Assembly: GCA_038148375.1 (NCBI GenBank)
Contig: JAYQVH010000006.1
Location: 102,481 to 166,480 of the forward strand
Length of the DNA stretch: 64,000 nucleotides
Origin: CAWUEX02 sp038148375
Lineage (GTDB): Bacteria; Pseudomonadota; Alphaproteobacteria; Rhodospirillales; Rhodospirillaceae
Direction: 5' to 3'
In this document: one piece after another, positions 1 through 9,341 of the stretch
Numbering within the stretch: position 1 is the first letter of the stretch
Layout: each line of letters opens with the position of its first letter
Made by a program: the position numbers and the translations under genes
The notes under the pieces: generated by a model
Databases searched by the model: none
What the model was told of the DNA's origin: nothing
Seen by the model: the letters and a program-made list of their open reading frames with translations, nothing else

Positions 1-1
1 T

Positions 2-1486
2 CTGTGGATCGATACCGACACGCCGATGCATTTTGACTCGGTCCGGTCCAAGCATGCCGATGGCAAAGCGCAACTGCACAGCTTGACCATGTCGCCAGTG
101 CGCGCCAACGGCGGCGAGGCAAAACAGTTCCTGGCACTGATCATGTCGAGCACGTTTCAGACGGACGCGGAGTCTGAAGGCGGAAGCCGGCGCACAGGGT
201 ACGACAGCCTGACCGGACTGCCCGACCGCAACCTCCTCGCCGACCGCGTGGAGCAAGGCATTCTCAACGCGCGCCGGTCCGACAAGTCGATCGCGTTGCT
301 GGTCATGGGGATCGACCGCTTTACCTTCATCAATGACGCCCTAGGCTTCAGCATCGGCGACCGCATGCTCAAGGAAATGGCGGACCGCCTTTCGACCGTC
401 ATTCGCCAGAGCGACACCGCCGCACGGCTGGACGGCGACAAGTTCGCCGTGGTGACGCCGATTGCCGCCATCGACGACAGTGTGATCGTCGCGGAAAAAG
501 TACTGCACGCGACAGAGCAGGTGTTCAAGACGGACGGTGAGAACATCAACATCACGATGTCGATCGGCATCAGCATTTGGCCGACCGACGGCGAAAATTT
601 CGACATGCTGCTCAAAGACAGCTTGAGCGCGATGCAGCACGCCAAGAGCCTGGGCGGCAATCAGTACCAGTTCTTCGCCTCGGACATGAACGCCAAGGCC
701 AAGGCCCGCCTGGAACTGGAAAAACGCATGCGCATCGCGCTCGAGAAGGAGCACTACGTGCTCTACTACCAGCCGAAGGTCAGCCCCGGGACGGACAAGG
801 TCAAAGGCTGCGAAGCGTTGATCCGCTGGCAGGATCCGGAAAAGGGCATGATCGGTCCGGGCGAATTCATTCCGGTGGCCGAAGAAACCGGCCTCATCCA
901 AGACATCGGCAACTGGGCCCTGCGCAAGGCCTGTTTCCAGAACAAGGACTGGCAGGACAAGGGATACGACCCGGTGCGCATGGCCGTGAACGTCTCGCCG
1001 CACCAGTTCCGCTCACCGGATATTTACGACCGCATTGTCGACGCCTTGAACAGTTCGGGCCTGCATCCGCGCTGGCTGGAATTGGAAATCACCGAAAGCA
1101 TGCTGATGGACAACATCGAAGCCGCCATCGCAAAGATGCAGGCGATGCGCGACCTCGGTTGCGGATTGTCGATTGACGATTTTGGCACCGGCTATTCGAG
1201 CCTGAGTTATTTGGGCCGCTTCCCGATCACAACGTTGAAGATCGACCGCGCCTTTGTTCACGACGTTCAGGAAAACCAGAACACAGCCGAGATTGCCCGC
1301 GCCATCATCGGGCTGTCGAAAGGGCTCGATCTGGAAGTGGTCGCCGAGGGTGCCGAGGTTTTGGAGCATGTCGACTTTCTGCGCGAGCACGGCTGCGACA
1401 TCATTCAGGGATACTTCTATTCCCGTCCTGTTGCGGCACATGAAATGGAAGACATGCTGCGGCAATCCAGCCTGATGGAATATTAA
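2..1486 (+). CDS. GGDEF/EAL cyclic-di-GMP phosphodiesterase, 5' end cut
   Basis: The frame is already open at base 2, so the N-terminus (probably sensory) lies outside the window; the first in-frame ATG is at 26. A GGDEF domain (about 200-660, starting DSLTGLPDR) precedes an EAL domain (about 720-1470). The cyclase signature is degenerate: RLDGDKF near 424-444 where RLGGDEF is expected, so the catalytic Glu is Lys and c-di-GMP synthesis is unlikely. The EAL half keeps CEALIRW, LEITES, IDDFGTGYSSL, KIDRAF and VVAEGAE, the metal and general-base positions of active phosphodiesterases. Inference: the protein degrades c-di-GMP, and its GGDEF half may only bind GTP. The next gene starts 13 nt downstream on the same strand, without an obvious functional link. 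Confidence 0.9.
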   Translation: MWIDTDTPMHFDSVRSKHADGKAQLHSLTMSPVRANGGEAKQFLALIMSSTFQTDAESEGGSRRTGYDSLTGLPDRNLLADRVEQGILNARRSDKSIALLVMGIDRFTFINDALGFSIGDRMLKEMADRLSTVIRQSDTAARLDGDKFAVVTPIAAIDDSVIVAEKVLHATEQVFKTDGENINITMSIGISIWPTDGENFDMLLKDSLSAMQHAKSLGGNQYQFFASDMNAKAKARLELEKRMRIALEKEHYVLYYQPKVSPGTDKVKGCEALIRWQDPEKGMIGPGEFIPVAEETGLIQDIGNWALRKACFQNKDWQDKGYDPVRMAVNVSPHQFRSPDIYDRIVDALNSSGLHPRWLELEITESMLMDNIEAAIAKMQAMRDLGCGLSIDDFGTGYSSLSYLGRFPITTLKIDRAFVHDVQENQNTAEIARAIIGLSKGLDLEVVAEGAEVLEHVDFLREHGCDIIQGYFYSRPVAAHEMEDMLRQSSLMEY

Positions 1487-1499
1487 GGCGCGCGCAGAC

Positions 1500-2342
1500 A
1501 TGGCTGCCGCGCCCCTCCCGGAAATCAAAGAAGCTGACGCCGCGGGGCGAATCGCGGCGCTCTATGACGACATCCGCGCCGTCATCGGCGTGCCGATGGT
1601 GAACCTGATTTTCCGGCACATGGCGACGATACCCGGATGTCTGGACTGGGCCTGGCTGACCATCCGCCCGCTCTACGTTGACGGGCAAATCCCCGCCGCC
1701 GCGGCCGCTCTGACCCACGACGTCCTACCCGGCGTGACGTTCGATATTCGCGCAGCCGCAGCGGCACAGCCGCTGTCCCATGACGATCTTCACGCCGTCG
1801 ACCGGGTGCTGGATGCATACGGACGGGCCAACCCGATGAATCTGATTGGTCTGAACGTGATCAATCTGGCTTTGGACGGCGCACCTCAGGACGAGGGCGT
1901 AGGATCTGCGGCCTCAAGCGACACGGTCCTGCTTCAGCCGAAGAACCTGCCGCCGTTACCGCCAATGACCGATCCCACAACGGCTCCGGCACGCGTGCGC
2001 GATGCGCTGCACGCCTTGGCCGTTCAAATTCACCGCGGCGATACCGGGGTCATTCCGTCCCTATACCGGCATTTTGGGACGTGGCCGGGATTCCTGGAGG
2101 GACTCAAACCTGCCGTGGCCGGGCTGTTCGAAGGCGAAGAGTTTGAGAATGCGGCCCGGGCCATGCAAGCGAGCGGAGAAAAACGTGCGGCCGCATTTTA
2201 CCGGGCCTTGCCGCTGCCCGACATGCCCGCGCCCGGCGGCGGCGCGGTCAACGCGCTCAAAGGTTTGATCGGACAGTTTCCACCGAATATCTGCCGGATG
2301 ACGGTACTTGCCACCGTACTGAGGCGCGGATTGAACGCCTGA
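1500..2342 (+). CDS. DehI-family 2-haloacid dehalogenase-like protein
   Basis: A 280-residue all-helical protein resembling the DehI (group I haloacid dehalogenase) family. The N-terminus has the family-like run PEIKEADAAGRIAALYDDIR followed by VPMVNLIFRHMATIPG. A second related unit near residues 165-200 (SLYRHFGTWPGFLEGL) fits the internal pseudo-repeat of the fold. Known DehI enzymes hydrolyse D- and L-2-haloalkanoates with an Asp-activated water. I cannot confirm from sequence alone that the catalytic Asp/Asn pair is present, so activity on haloacids is not assured. There is no signal peptide, so it is cytosolic. It lies 13 nt after the EAL gene and is convergent with phoU, whose end is 6 nt away. 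Confidence 0.7.
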   Translation: MAAAPLPEIKEADAAGRIAALYDDIRAVIGVPMVNLIFRHMATIPGCLDWAWLTIRPLYVDGQIPAAAAALTHDVLPGVTFDIRAAAAAQPLSHDDLHAVDRVLDAYGRANPMNLIGLNVINLALDGAPQDEGVGSAASSDTVLLQPKNLPPLPPMTDPTTAPARVRDALHALAVQIHRGDTGVIPSLYRHFGTWPGFLEGLKPAVAGLFEGEEFENAARAMQASGEKRAAAFYRALPLPDMPAPGGGAVNALKGLIGQFPPNICRMTVLATVLRRGLNA

Positions 2343-2348
2343 CGGCGT

Positions 2349-3056
2349 TTACGCGCGCGGTTTGTCGAGTACGTCTTCGCCCTTGGGGCGCTGGCCTGTG
2401 CGCCATGCCCCCGACATCTGGAATTCGATCACTTCGGCGATATTGGTGGCGTGGTCACCGACGCGCTCCAGATTCTTGCCGATGAACAAAAAGTGCGCGC
2501 CGCACTCGATTGCCTCGGCGTCACCGCTCATTTCGGAAATGATATCGCGCATCACACGGGCGTAGTAATCGTCGACCTGCTGGTCCTGTTCCCAAACAGC
2601 TTTTGCTGCGCCGGCATCTCGGTTGGCAAAGGCGTCGATCGCCTCCTTGAGGCGCTCGCCGACCAATTCGGCAAGGCGCGCCATGTCCTGCGGTACCGGA
2701 ATGTTGGGATGCTCGGCCAGGACAAGGGTCCGTTTGGCGATGTTCTTGGCGTAATCGCCGATGCGTTCGAGGCTACCGGCCATCTTGACCGTGCCGAACA
2801 CGTATCGCAGATCGTCGGCCATCGGCTGGCGCAGGGCGAGAAGACGAAACGCCCCGGCTTCCACATCGCGCTCGTATTCATCGACACGTTTGTCGGCTTC
2901 GATCAATTCTGTCGCCGCCTCGGCGTCGCGCTTCATCAGCGCATCGACGGCCAGCGCCAAGTTTGTCTCGGCCAAACCGGCCATCTGCAAGACGCTGCGT
3001 TCCAGCGCGGTCAGTTCTTCATCGAATGCTGAAACAGTATGGGCCGCGGTGGCCAT
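2349..3056 (-). CDS. phoU: PhoU phosphate-signalling regulator
   Basis: A 235-residue, all-helical protein with the two PhoU repeats, roughly residues 15-105 and 115-205. The repeats carry the characteristic metal-binding-type motifs SLERIGDYAKNIAKR and NLERVGDHATNIAEV. PhoU dampens the PhoR/PhoB phosphate response and restrains the PstSCAB transporter. Length and both motifs are normal. It is a single gene here: pst and pho genes do not adjoin it inside the window, whereas many bacteria keep phoU at the end of the pst operon. The downstream neighbour on the other strand is the DehI-like gene. Confidence 0.95.
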   Translation of the reverse strand: MATAAHTVSAFDEELTALERSVLQMAGLAETNLALAVDALMKRDAEAATELIEADKRVDEYERDVEAGAFRLLALRQPMADDLRYVFGTVKMAGSLERIGDYAKNIAKRTLVLAEHPNIPVPQDMARLAELVGERLKEAIDAFANRDAGAAKAVWEQDQQVDDYYARVMRDIISEMSGDAEAIECGAHFLFIGKNLERVGDHATNIAEVIEFQMSGAWRTGQRPKGEDVLDKPRA

Positions 3057-3169
3057 CTGGCTTAATCCCGATCAAATGCCGTAATGGCATGATTCTAACA
3101 GATTCACTGGATATCGCCAGCGTAGGCGATTTAAGGTTTCCGTGAATTATTTATGACGCCGCCGCCACG

Positions 3170-5368
3170 CTAGGCGCCGATCACGTCCAGTCCATGCTGA
3201 ATAACCGGCAGACTTCTCAACCTGTTGCCCGTTGCCTGGTAGATCGCGTCCGTCAGCGCCGGAGCGATGGACGGCAGCGCTGGCTCACCCAGACCGCCCG
3301 GCGATGCGCTGTCCCACTCAACCACGCGCACTCTGACCTCTGGCGCTTCCGCCAAACGCATCATGCGTACCGTGTCGAAATTGCTGTCCGCGGCTCCGCC
3401 TTTGGCGATGCGAATTTTTCCAAACAGGGCGGCAGACAACCCGTCGTGTGCCTGGCTTTCCACCTGGGCGGCGACGCCATCCGGATTTACGGCCACGCCG
3501 GGATCGATGACGCAGTCGATCCGTTCGACCTTAAACCCGCTTCCACCTGGCGCGGAAACATGAATGACATGGCCGCACAAAGACCCGTGCGAAGCGTTAA
3601 GGGCAATGCCGCGATACAGGCCGTTTTCCGGCGCCGATGAATAACCGCTGAAGGCATCCAATTCGTCGAGCAGCCTGATCAGACGGGGATCTGCGGCCAG
3701 CCAAGCCTTTCTATAGGACAACCCGTCCATACCCGCGCGCTCGGCAAGTTCGTTGATCATCGCCTCGCGGAAAAACACGTTTTGGCTGTGACCGACGGAC
3801 CGCCAGTAGCCGACCGGCACCCCGTTTTCGACCATCGCATACTGAAACCGGTGATGGTCCAATGGATAGGGGCTGTCGGTAAAACCCGAAAACGCGCCGG
3901 GGTCCTTGCCGTCTTTGATGAACGCCGGGAACCGCCGGATGTTGATCGACGGACTGGCCGATAACACATCCATCGCGGTGGGAAGGCCGGTGTCCGCCAA
4001 TGCGACGCGAATACGAGTGCGCGCTGCGGGCCGGAAGAAATCCCGGCGCACATCTTCTTCTCGCGACCAAATCAGTTTTACCGGGATTCCCCCGGCCGCT
4101 GCCGAAAGGCGCGCCGCCTGTACGGCAACATCGGACTCGCCACGACGGCCAAATCCGCCGCCGAGGAAGGTGCGGTGCACGCTGATGGCACGCTTGTCGA
4201 TGCCGAGCTGGGCCGATACGTCATCGACAACGATGGTATGACCCTGTCCGGGGTACCAGATATCGGCCCGGCCATCGCGCACCCACGCGGTGGCATTCAT
4301 CGGTTCCATGCAGACGTGGGTCAGGTAGGGCGCGTCGAAGGTTTGCTCGACCGTATCGGCCGCGTATTCGAAAGCGGCGGCAATGTCGCCGTCTTCGCCG
4401 ATAATGGGCGCATCCGTCCGCGCGATGCCTGCCGCGAGGTCGGCCGCCAGGTCATCCATGCCGTAGGACGCGCGCGGTCCCATGCTCCACTCCGGCGTCA
4501 GCGCCTCGAGCCCCTTGTGGGCCGGCCAATATCCGTCGGCGATGACAGCGACGGCGTTGTCGAGCGGAATGACGTGCTCGACGCCATTTATGGCCAGCGC
4601 CGGCTGGGGATCGACCGAGAGCAGCCCGCCGTCATATGCCGGACAGTGGCGAATGGCGGCAACGCGCAACCCGTCAAGTTGAACATCGGTTCCGTAGACC
4701 GCTGACCCGTCGACCTTGGCCGGTGTATCGACCCGCTTCAGCGGCGTGCCGATAACCGTCCATTGCGATTTCGGTTTAAGTAAAATTTCGGCGGGCGGCT
4801 CAAGCAGGGCGGCGTCCGCCGCGAGTGCGCCATAGCTCTCTTGCCGCCCGGTGGGGTCGTGATGGATGTGGCTCATTGCCGCGCGTGTTTCCTCAGGCGG
4901 GACACCCCAACGATTCGCCGCCGCCTGGCGCAGCATCTCGCGCGCCGCAGCGCCGACTTCGCGGCTGTGCTGAAAGGCCCCGCGGATCGAAGCCGACCCG
5001 CCGGTGCTCTCGGACGGAGTTCCGTAGCCCCGGTTAACATAAGCCGGCCCGTTGGGCGCGAAACGTGTGCGGATGGTTGCCCAGTCGGCTTCCAATTCTT
5101 CAGCCACGAGCATGGCAATGGATGTCGTGATGCCCTGGCCCATTTCGGCCAGGTGAATATTCACGGTCGTTGTGTTGTCGGATGCGATTTCGATCCAGTA
5201 GTCGAAGGCCTCTGCCGGTGCGCCGGGCCAAGCCCCGTTTTCGGAGGTCTGCTGGGCCCTGCTTCTCGGTATACCCAACGCCAGACCACCGCCCGCCAAG
5301 GCCAGGGCCGCGACGGCCGTGCGGCGCGAGATCGTTGGGGAAGAAAGGCGTGTGGTTTTGGTCATCAT
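3170..5368 (-). CDS. Molybdopterin-binding large subunit, xanthine dehydrogenase/IorB family
   Basis: A 732-residue Mo-hydroxylase large subunit of the isoquinoline-1-oxidoreductase (IorB) type. The N-terminus has a Tat signal (SRRTAVAALALAGGGLALG), so it should be exported folded to the periplasm. Family motifs include FLGGGFGRRGESD, GYWRSVGHSQN and the C-terminal GGLGEPALPS, whose Glu corresponds to the catalytic base of this superfamily. Such enzymes hydroxylate N-heterocycles or oxidise aldehydes, working with a small [2Fe-2S] subunit and often a cytochrome c. No such partner is encoded next to it; the neighbours are phoU and a nucleoside transporter. Substrate unknown. It starts at the first of two adjacent ATG codons. 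Confidence 0.88.
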   Translation of the reverse strand: MMTKTTRLSSPTISRRTAVAALALAGGGLALGIPRSRAQQTSENGAWPGAPAEAFDYWIEIASDNTTTVNIHLAEMGQGITTSIAMLVAEELEADWATIRTRFAPNGPAYVNRGYGTPSESTGGSASIRGAFQHSREVGAAAREMLRQAAANRWGVPPEETRAAMSHIHHDPTGRQESYGALAADAALLEPPAEILLKPKSQWTVIGTPLKRVDTPAKVDGSAVYGTDVQLDGLRVAAIRHCPAYDGGLLSVDPQPALAINGVEHVIPLDNAVAVIADGYWPAHKGLEALTPEWSMGPRASYGMDDLAADLAAGIARTDAPIIGEDGDIAAAFEYAADTVEQTFDAPYLTHVCMEPMNATAWVRDGRADIWYPGQGHTIVVDDVSAQLGIDKRAISVHRTFLGGGFGRRGESDVAVQAARLSAAAGGIPVKLIWSREEDVRRDFFRPAARTRIRVALADTGLPTAMDVLSASPSINIRRFPAFIKDGKDPGAFSGFTDSPYPLDHHRFQYAMVENGVPVGYWRSVGHSQNVFFREAMINELAERAGMDGLSYRKAWLAADPRLIRLLDELDAFSGYSSAPENGLYRGIALNASHGSLCGHVIHVSAPGGSGFKVERIDCVIDPGVAVNPDGVAAQVESQAHDGLSAALFGKIRIAKGGAADSNFDTVRMMRLAEAPEVRVRVVEWDSASPGGLGEPALPSIAPALTDAIYQATGNRLRSLPVIQHGLDVIGA

Positions 5369-5608
5369 TCAGCAGGTGCCGTTAACTCAATTTGCTACGC
5401 GGGTGTGAGGCGGGTATCAGACACCGGATTATCGACCGAGAAGGCACGCCACTCAAGCGACGGGGCCCTTGCCCGCCGATAATCCGGATCAAGGCTTGAT
5501 GGTCTTGGCTGCGGCAGGTCATATACTTTCATTCCACCGGCTGAAAATAGTGAATTCGAACAATCCGCGGATTTGCAGCGCGCGGATAACGGGACTGAAT
5601 GGGACGTT

Positions 5609-6877
5609 ATGGCAGGATCACTTCAAAGCGCGCTGGGTCTGATGGTGTTGATTGCACTGGCGTGGGCCATCAGCGAACGCCGTTCGGCTGTGGCCTGGCC
5701 GGTTGTCGCTGCGGGACTCGCCGCACAGTTCCTCCTCGCGTTGGCGTTGCTGAAGATCGAGATTTTTCAGGATACCTTTAGCGTGCTCAACCGGGGAGTG
5801 CTGGCCGTTGTCGATGCGACCCGGGCCGGGACAGGATTCGTGTTCGGATACATCGGCGGCGGGGACGTCCCGTTCATCGTGCGGGACGATGCCGGATCGA
5901 CATTCGTGCTCGCTTTTGAATCGTTACCGTTGATCTTAGTGATCAGCGCGCTCTCCGCACTGCTGTTCCATTGGAACATCATGCCACCGATCGTACGCGG
6001 TTTCGCGCGTGTCCTGCGCCGGACCATGCGGGTCGACGGACCTGTCGGTGTTGCCGTTACGCTCAACATTTTCGTCGGCATGACCGAAGCCCCAATTGCG
6101 GTGCGGCCCTATCTACGCACCGAGAGCCGGTCGGCGTTGTTCGTCATCATGACGGCCGGCATGGGGACAGTCGCCGGATCCGTGATGGTGCTGTATGCGA
6201 CCTTTCTCGACGGGATCATCCCCAATCCGCTTGGACACATTCTGACCGCGTCCCTGATCAGCGCGCCGGCGGCGATTTTGACCGCGCTGATCATGATCCC
6301 GGGAGATCCGGACAATGCGGGAGGCACGGTCGCGGACCATATTCATTTCCCCCGTGAAGAGGGCGACAACGCCATGGCCGTTGTCACCCGCGGCACGCTG
6401 GAAGGGGTGCAGCTGATCATCAACATTGTCGCGATGCTGATCGTGCTGGTCGCGCTGGTCACACTCGCCAATATGGCCGTCGGGCTGCTGCCGGATGTGA
6501 GCGGCACTCCTTTGACGCTGCAAAGAATGCTGGGGTGGCTGATGGCGCCGTTTGCCTGGCTCATCGGCATACCCTGGGAGGAAGCGTTCGCGGCCGGCAG
6601 CCTGCTGGGGACTAAGACGGTGTTGAATGAACTGATCGCTTACATCGAGTTCTCGCAACTCGAGGCCGACGCCCTCAGCGACCGAAGCAGACTGATTTTG
6701 ACCTATGCCCTATGCGGTTTTGCCAACATTTCCTCGATCGGAATCATGGTTGGCGCACTTGTCACCATGGTGCCCGAGCGCCGGGCCGACATCGTCCGCC
6801 TTGCCCCTAGGGCGGTCATTTCCGGCACCCTGACGACACTGATGACCGGCGCCATGGTGGGGTTGATCGTCCGTTAG
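5609..6877 (+). CDS. Concentrative nucleoside transporter (CNT/NupC family)
   Basis: A multi-spanning inner-membrane symporter, 422 residues from the ATG at 5609 (the frame also offers TTG at 5573). CNT signatures that form the nucleoside and cation site are present: FVFGYIGGG, FESLPLILVISALSALLFHWN, GMTEAPIAVRPYL, GTKTVLNELIAYIEF and YALCGFANISSIGI. CNT proteins import nucleosides with Na+ or H+. Ribosome-binding sequence before 5609 is weak, so the start is moderately certain. It is divergent from the molybdopterin oxidoreductase, sharing a 240-bp intergenic region. The neighbour downstream is luxR after an AT-rich gap, so it is probably a single-gene unit. Confidence 0.92.
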   Translation: MAGSLQSALGLMVLIALAWAISERRSAVAWPVVAAGLAAQFLLALALLKIEIFQDTFSVLNRGVLAVVDATRAGTGFVFGYIGGGDVPFIVRDDAGSTFVLAFESLPLILVISALSALLFHWNIMPPIVRGFARVLRRTMRVDGPVGVAVTLNIFVGMTEAPIAVRPYLRTESRSALFVIMTAGMGTVAGSVMVLYATFLDGIIPNPLGHILTASLISAPAAILTALIMIPGDPDNAGGTVADHIHFPREEGDNAMAVVTRGTLEGVQLIINIVAMLIVLVALVTLANMAVGLLPDVSGTPLTLQRMLGWLMAPFAWLIGIPWEEAFAAGSLLGTKTVLNELIAYIEFSQLEADALSDRSRLILTYALCGFANISSIGIMVGALVTMVPERRADIVRLAPRAVISGTLTTLMTGAMVGLIVR

Positions 6878-6961
6878 AGCGGGTAAAAGCTCATAAATTA
6901 TTGATATTTAGACATTTTTCCTGGTCATTCGCAGGCACTGAACTTTCGGGGGAGAAAATCG

Positions 6962-6977
6962 TTCCGCAAAAGCGGAA
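6962..6977. promoter_or_regulatory. Small inverted repeat between the CNT gene and luxR
   Basis: Six-base arms TTCCGC and GCGGAA enclose AAAA in the gap between the nucleoside transporter and luxR. No T-tract follows, so it is a poor terminator; it could be an operator or a leader hairpin. A second weak palindrome centred on a CTGCAG lies near 7030, close to the luxR start. Low confidence. Confidence 0.25.
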
Positions 6978-7065
6978 ATTGCTTGCCAGTCAAAACTGAA
7001 ATTTAGTGTCTCCGGACAAAGCCCACGCTGCAGTGTGGGTACTTGCGTGTATTGCGAAGGCGGTG

Positions 7066-7818
7066 ATGAGAACCGAATTCACTGACGTTCTTGCGAATTT
7101 GCAAAAGGTGTCGTCCAGACCGGCCTTCGCGGCTGTGCTGGAAGATGCCAGTCAGTCACTTGGCTTCGAAAAATTCACGTATTTCTCTGCGAACGCAGAA
7201 TCGGTCACGCGCTCATCCCTGACCGAGACGATTTCAGACATCATTTACCTGACGAACTTGTCCGACGAATGGATCGAGCATTACGTCAGAGAGAACTATT
7301 CATCGGTTGATCCGGTTATCCGAGACGCCTTTCGAGCGCGTTTGCCAATCTCGTGGACCGGAGATTACCGGATCGACACTCTGACCCCCGACGAAGCACA
7401 GATGATGTCGGATGCTCAAGACTTTGGCATCGAGCGCGGATTGGTGGTTCCCATTCATGGCCCGACCGGCGAAATCGGAATGCTTTGCCTTCATTCGGAC
7501 TTGAATGACAACGCGTTCCAATCTTTGGTGGGATCAACCCAACATGAGCTCCATCTTCTCGCTCACTATGCCCATGCGACAGCGCAAGCCAAGCTACACG
7601 AGACCGCGCAGCCCAAGCCCATTGTCCTGACCGAACGTGAAATCGAAATTCTTCGCTGGACTGCGGACGGCAAGACTGCCTGGGAAATCGGATCGATACT
7701 GAATATTTCCGAGAGAACGGTGAATTTCCACCTTCAGAACGCGATGGGTAAGTTTGGCGTTCACAACAAGACCCATGCCGCGGCAAAAGCCGTCAGCTAC
7801 GGATTGCTTGCATCCTAG
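7066..7818 (+). CDS. luxR: LuxR-family acyl-homoserine-lactone-responsive regulator
   Basis: A 250-residue quorum-sensing regulator. The N-terminal autoinducer-binding domain keeps the conserved ligand-pocket residues in WIEHY, VDPVIRDA and PISWTGDY, plus GIERGLVVPIHG. The C-terminal LuxR/FixJ helix-turn-helix begins LTEREIEILRWTADGKT and ends with NISERTVNFHLQNAMGKFG. I chose the ATG at 7066 because GAAGG stands a few bases upstream; a GTG at 7006 would add 20 residues without recognisable homology. The gene is convergent with the P450, and luxI lies beyond that, so it is the likely partner of this LuxI and should bind the lux box at 10009-10028. The symbol is generic; signal and targets are inferred. 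Confidence 0.93.
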   Translation: MRTEFTDVLANLQKVSSRPAFAAVLEDASQSLGFEKFTYFSANAESVTRSSLTETISDIIYLTNLSDEWIEHYVRENYSSVDPVIRDAFRARLPISWTGDYRIDTLTPDEAQMMSDAQDFGIERGLVVPIHGPTGEIGMLCLHSDLNDNAFQSLVGSTQHELHLLAHYAHATAQAKLHETAQPKPIVLTEREIEILRWTADGKTAWEIGSILNISERTVNFHLQNAMGKFGVHNKTHAAAKAVSYGLLAS

Positions 7819-7876
7819 CAGCACGCTTGGAATTTCCCGAAAACCGGCAATCACGAACTCAGTCCGCAATGCTTCC

Positions 7877-9235
7877 TTAGTGGCGCAAGCGCGCCTTGAC
7901 GATTGCTCGGATGTCATCCTTCGGGCGCAGCGACACGAAGTTTCCAAATTCCGGATTCAAATCCGATGTGATTTCAACATCGAAGCGGCGATAAATCAGC
8001 GGCAGAATCAGCTGCATTTCCATCGTCGTCAAACCTGAACCGATACACACCCGAGGACCGGCGCCAAACGGTAGATACGCAAATTTCGAGCGCGCCGCTG
8101 TCTTTTCGGGAAGAAAGCGATCCGGGTCGAAACGCTCAGGCTCTTCCCACTCACTTGGGAGCTTGTGCAGCACGTACTGGCAAATCAGCACTGTCGTACC
8201 GGCTTTGATTTTTTCGCCGGCGATCACATCGTCTTCAATCGCCGTGCGGGAGAACCACCAGACCGTCGGCCGCAAACGCGCCACTTCCTGAATAACGCGC
8301 TTCGTGTACTCCATGTTCTTCAAATCGGTGTTCGTTGGTAACCGGCCCTAAAGAACCATGTCGGCTTCATTACGCAGATTCTCAAGAATATGAGGGTGCT
8401 GATGCAGGAAGAAGAAAGACCAGGCCAGCAAGCTCGCCGTCGATTCAAATCCAGCAACGATGAGAGTCACAACCTCGTCCTGTAACTGCTGATCACTCAT
8501 GGCCGCGCCGTCGGTGTCGTCGCAGGCACCCATAAGAATACCAAGCAGATCCTCCGCAGGGACGGCGTTGCGCCGGCGGGCCTCAATGATTTCGGCCACA
8601 ATACCGTGAACAGTCTTCAGCGCTGCGTCGTACGCCCGGTTTTCACGTGTCGGCAGTTTTGTCGCGAGGGTGGTGACATCCCAAATGCGCTTTGCCATGA
8701 CCTCGTTTATCAGCAACATCGCCTGATATAACCGGGCACCTGCATCCCCGAGCGCCGCGCCGAAAAATGTCTGCATGACGATCTCAATCGTGAGAACCGA
8801 CATATCTTCAGAAAGATTGAACTCTTCGCCAGATTGAGCACGCTCGTCCCATGACGAAACATGCGCGGAGATAACTTTCAAAATGTGCTCGTTCAGCAAA
8901 TCAAGGTTCTTACGTTTGAAGGACGGCTGAATGAGCTTTCTCTGGCGCTCCCACAGTTCGTTTTCCGCGATCAGCAACCCGTTGCCAAAGAGGGGACGCA
9001 TCCGCTCGACCAACGGAGACTTTCGGTAGTTCCGATGGTTGGTCTGCAGCACATACTCCACATGCTGTGGATGATTCAGTAGGTAAGCGGTCGTCATAAA
9101 AACCCTCAATGGAACCAAGTCGCCGTATTGCGCCGAACAGTTTTCAAGGAACCGAACCGTGTTGGAGCGCAACATGGGTAGAACCCCAAGGATTGGATAA
9201 CCCTTCGGGCCGTCTAAACGTGATCGATGAAACAT
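7877..9235 (-). pseudogene. Cytochrome P450 interrupted by one in-frame amber codon
   Basis: Two P450 halves lie in the same frame, separated by a single TAG at 8348-8350. The 295-codon N-terminal part holds the C-helix WERQRKL and the I-helix oxygen-activation motif AGFESTAS. After TAG, eight further codons (GRLPTNTD) lead without any shift into a 148-codon C-terminal part with the K-helix ExxR motif (EVAR), ERFDPDRF and the haem-ligand loop FGAGPRVCIG. The total, 452 codons, is a normal bacterial P450 length and no other damage is visible. The gap matches a position where relatives read VL-x-GR, so TAG could derive from CAG or GAG. It lies 106 nt downstream of luxI on the same strand, preceded by AGAAGGGA. 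Either a fresh nonsense allele, a sequencing error, or readthrough; substrate unknown. Confidence 0.9.
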
Positions 9236-9341
9236 GTGTCCCTTCTAAGTGGATCCCTCCAACTTCCTATTGACTCGAAACTTTTAATTCGCTGATCAAG
9301 ATGCTTTGAGACTCAACCAGAGGCGCTGTCGTCTCGACGCA

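Noticed and set aside
7877..9235. A frameshift or two separate P450 genes
   Set aside because: Both halves lie in one frame with only a TAG between them, so a single nonsense codon is the simplest account.
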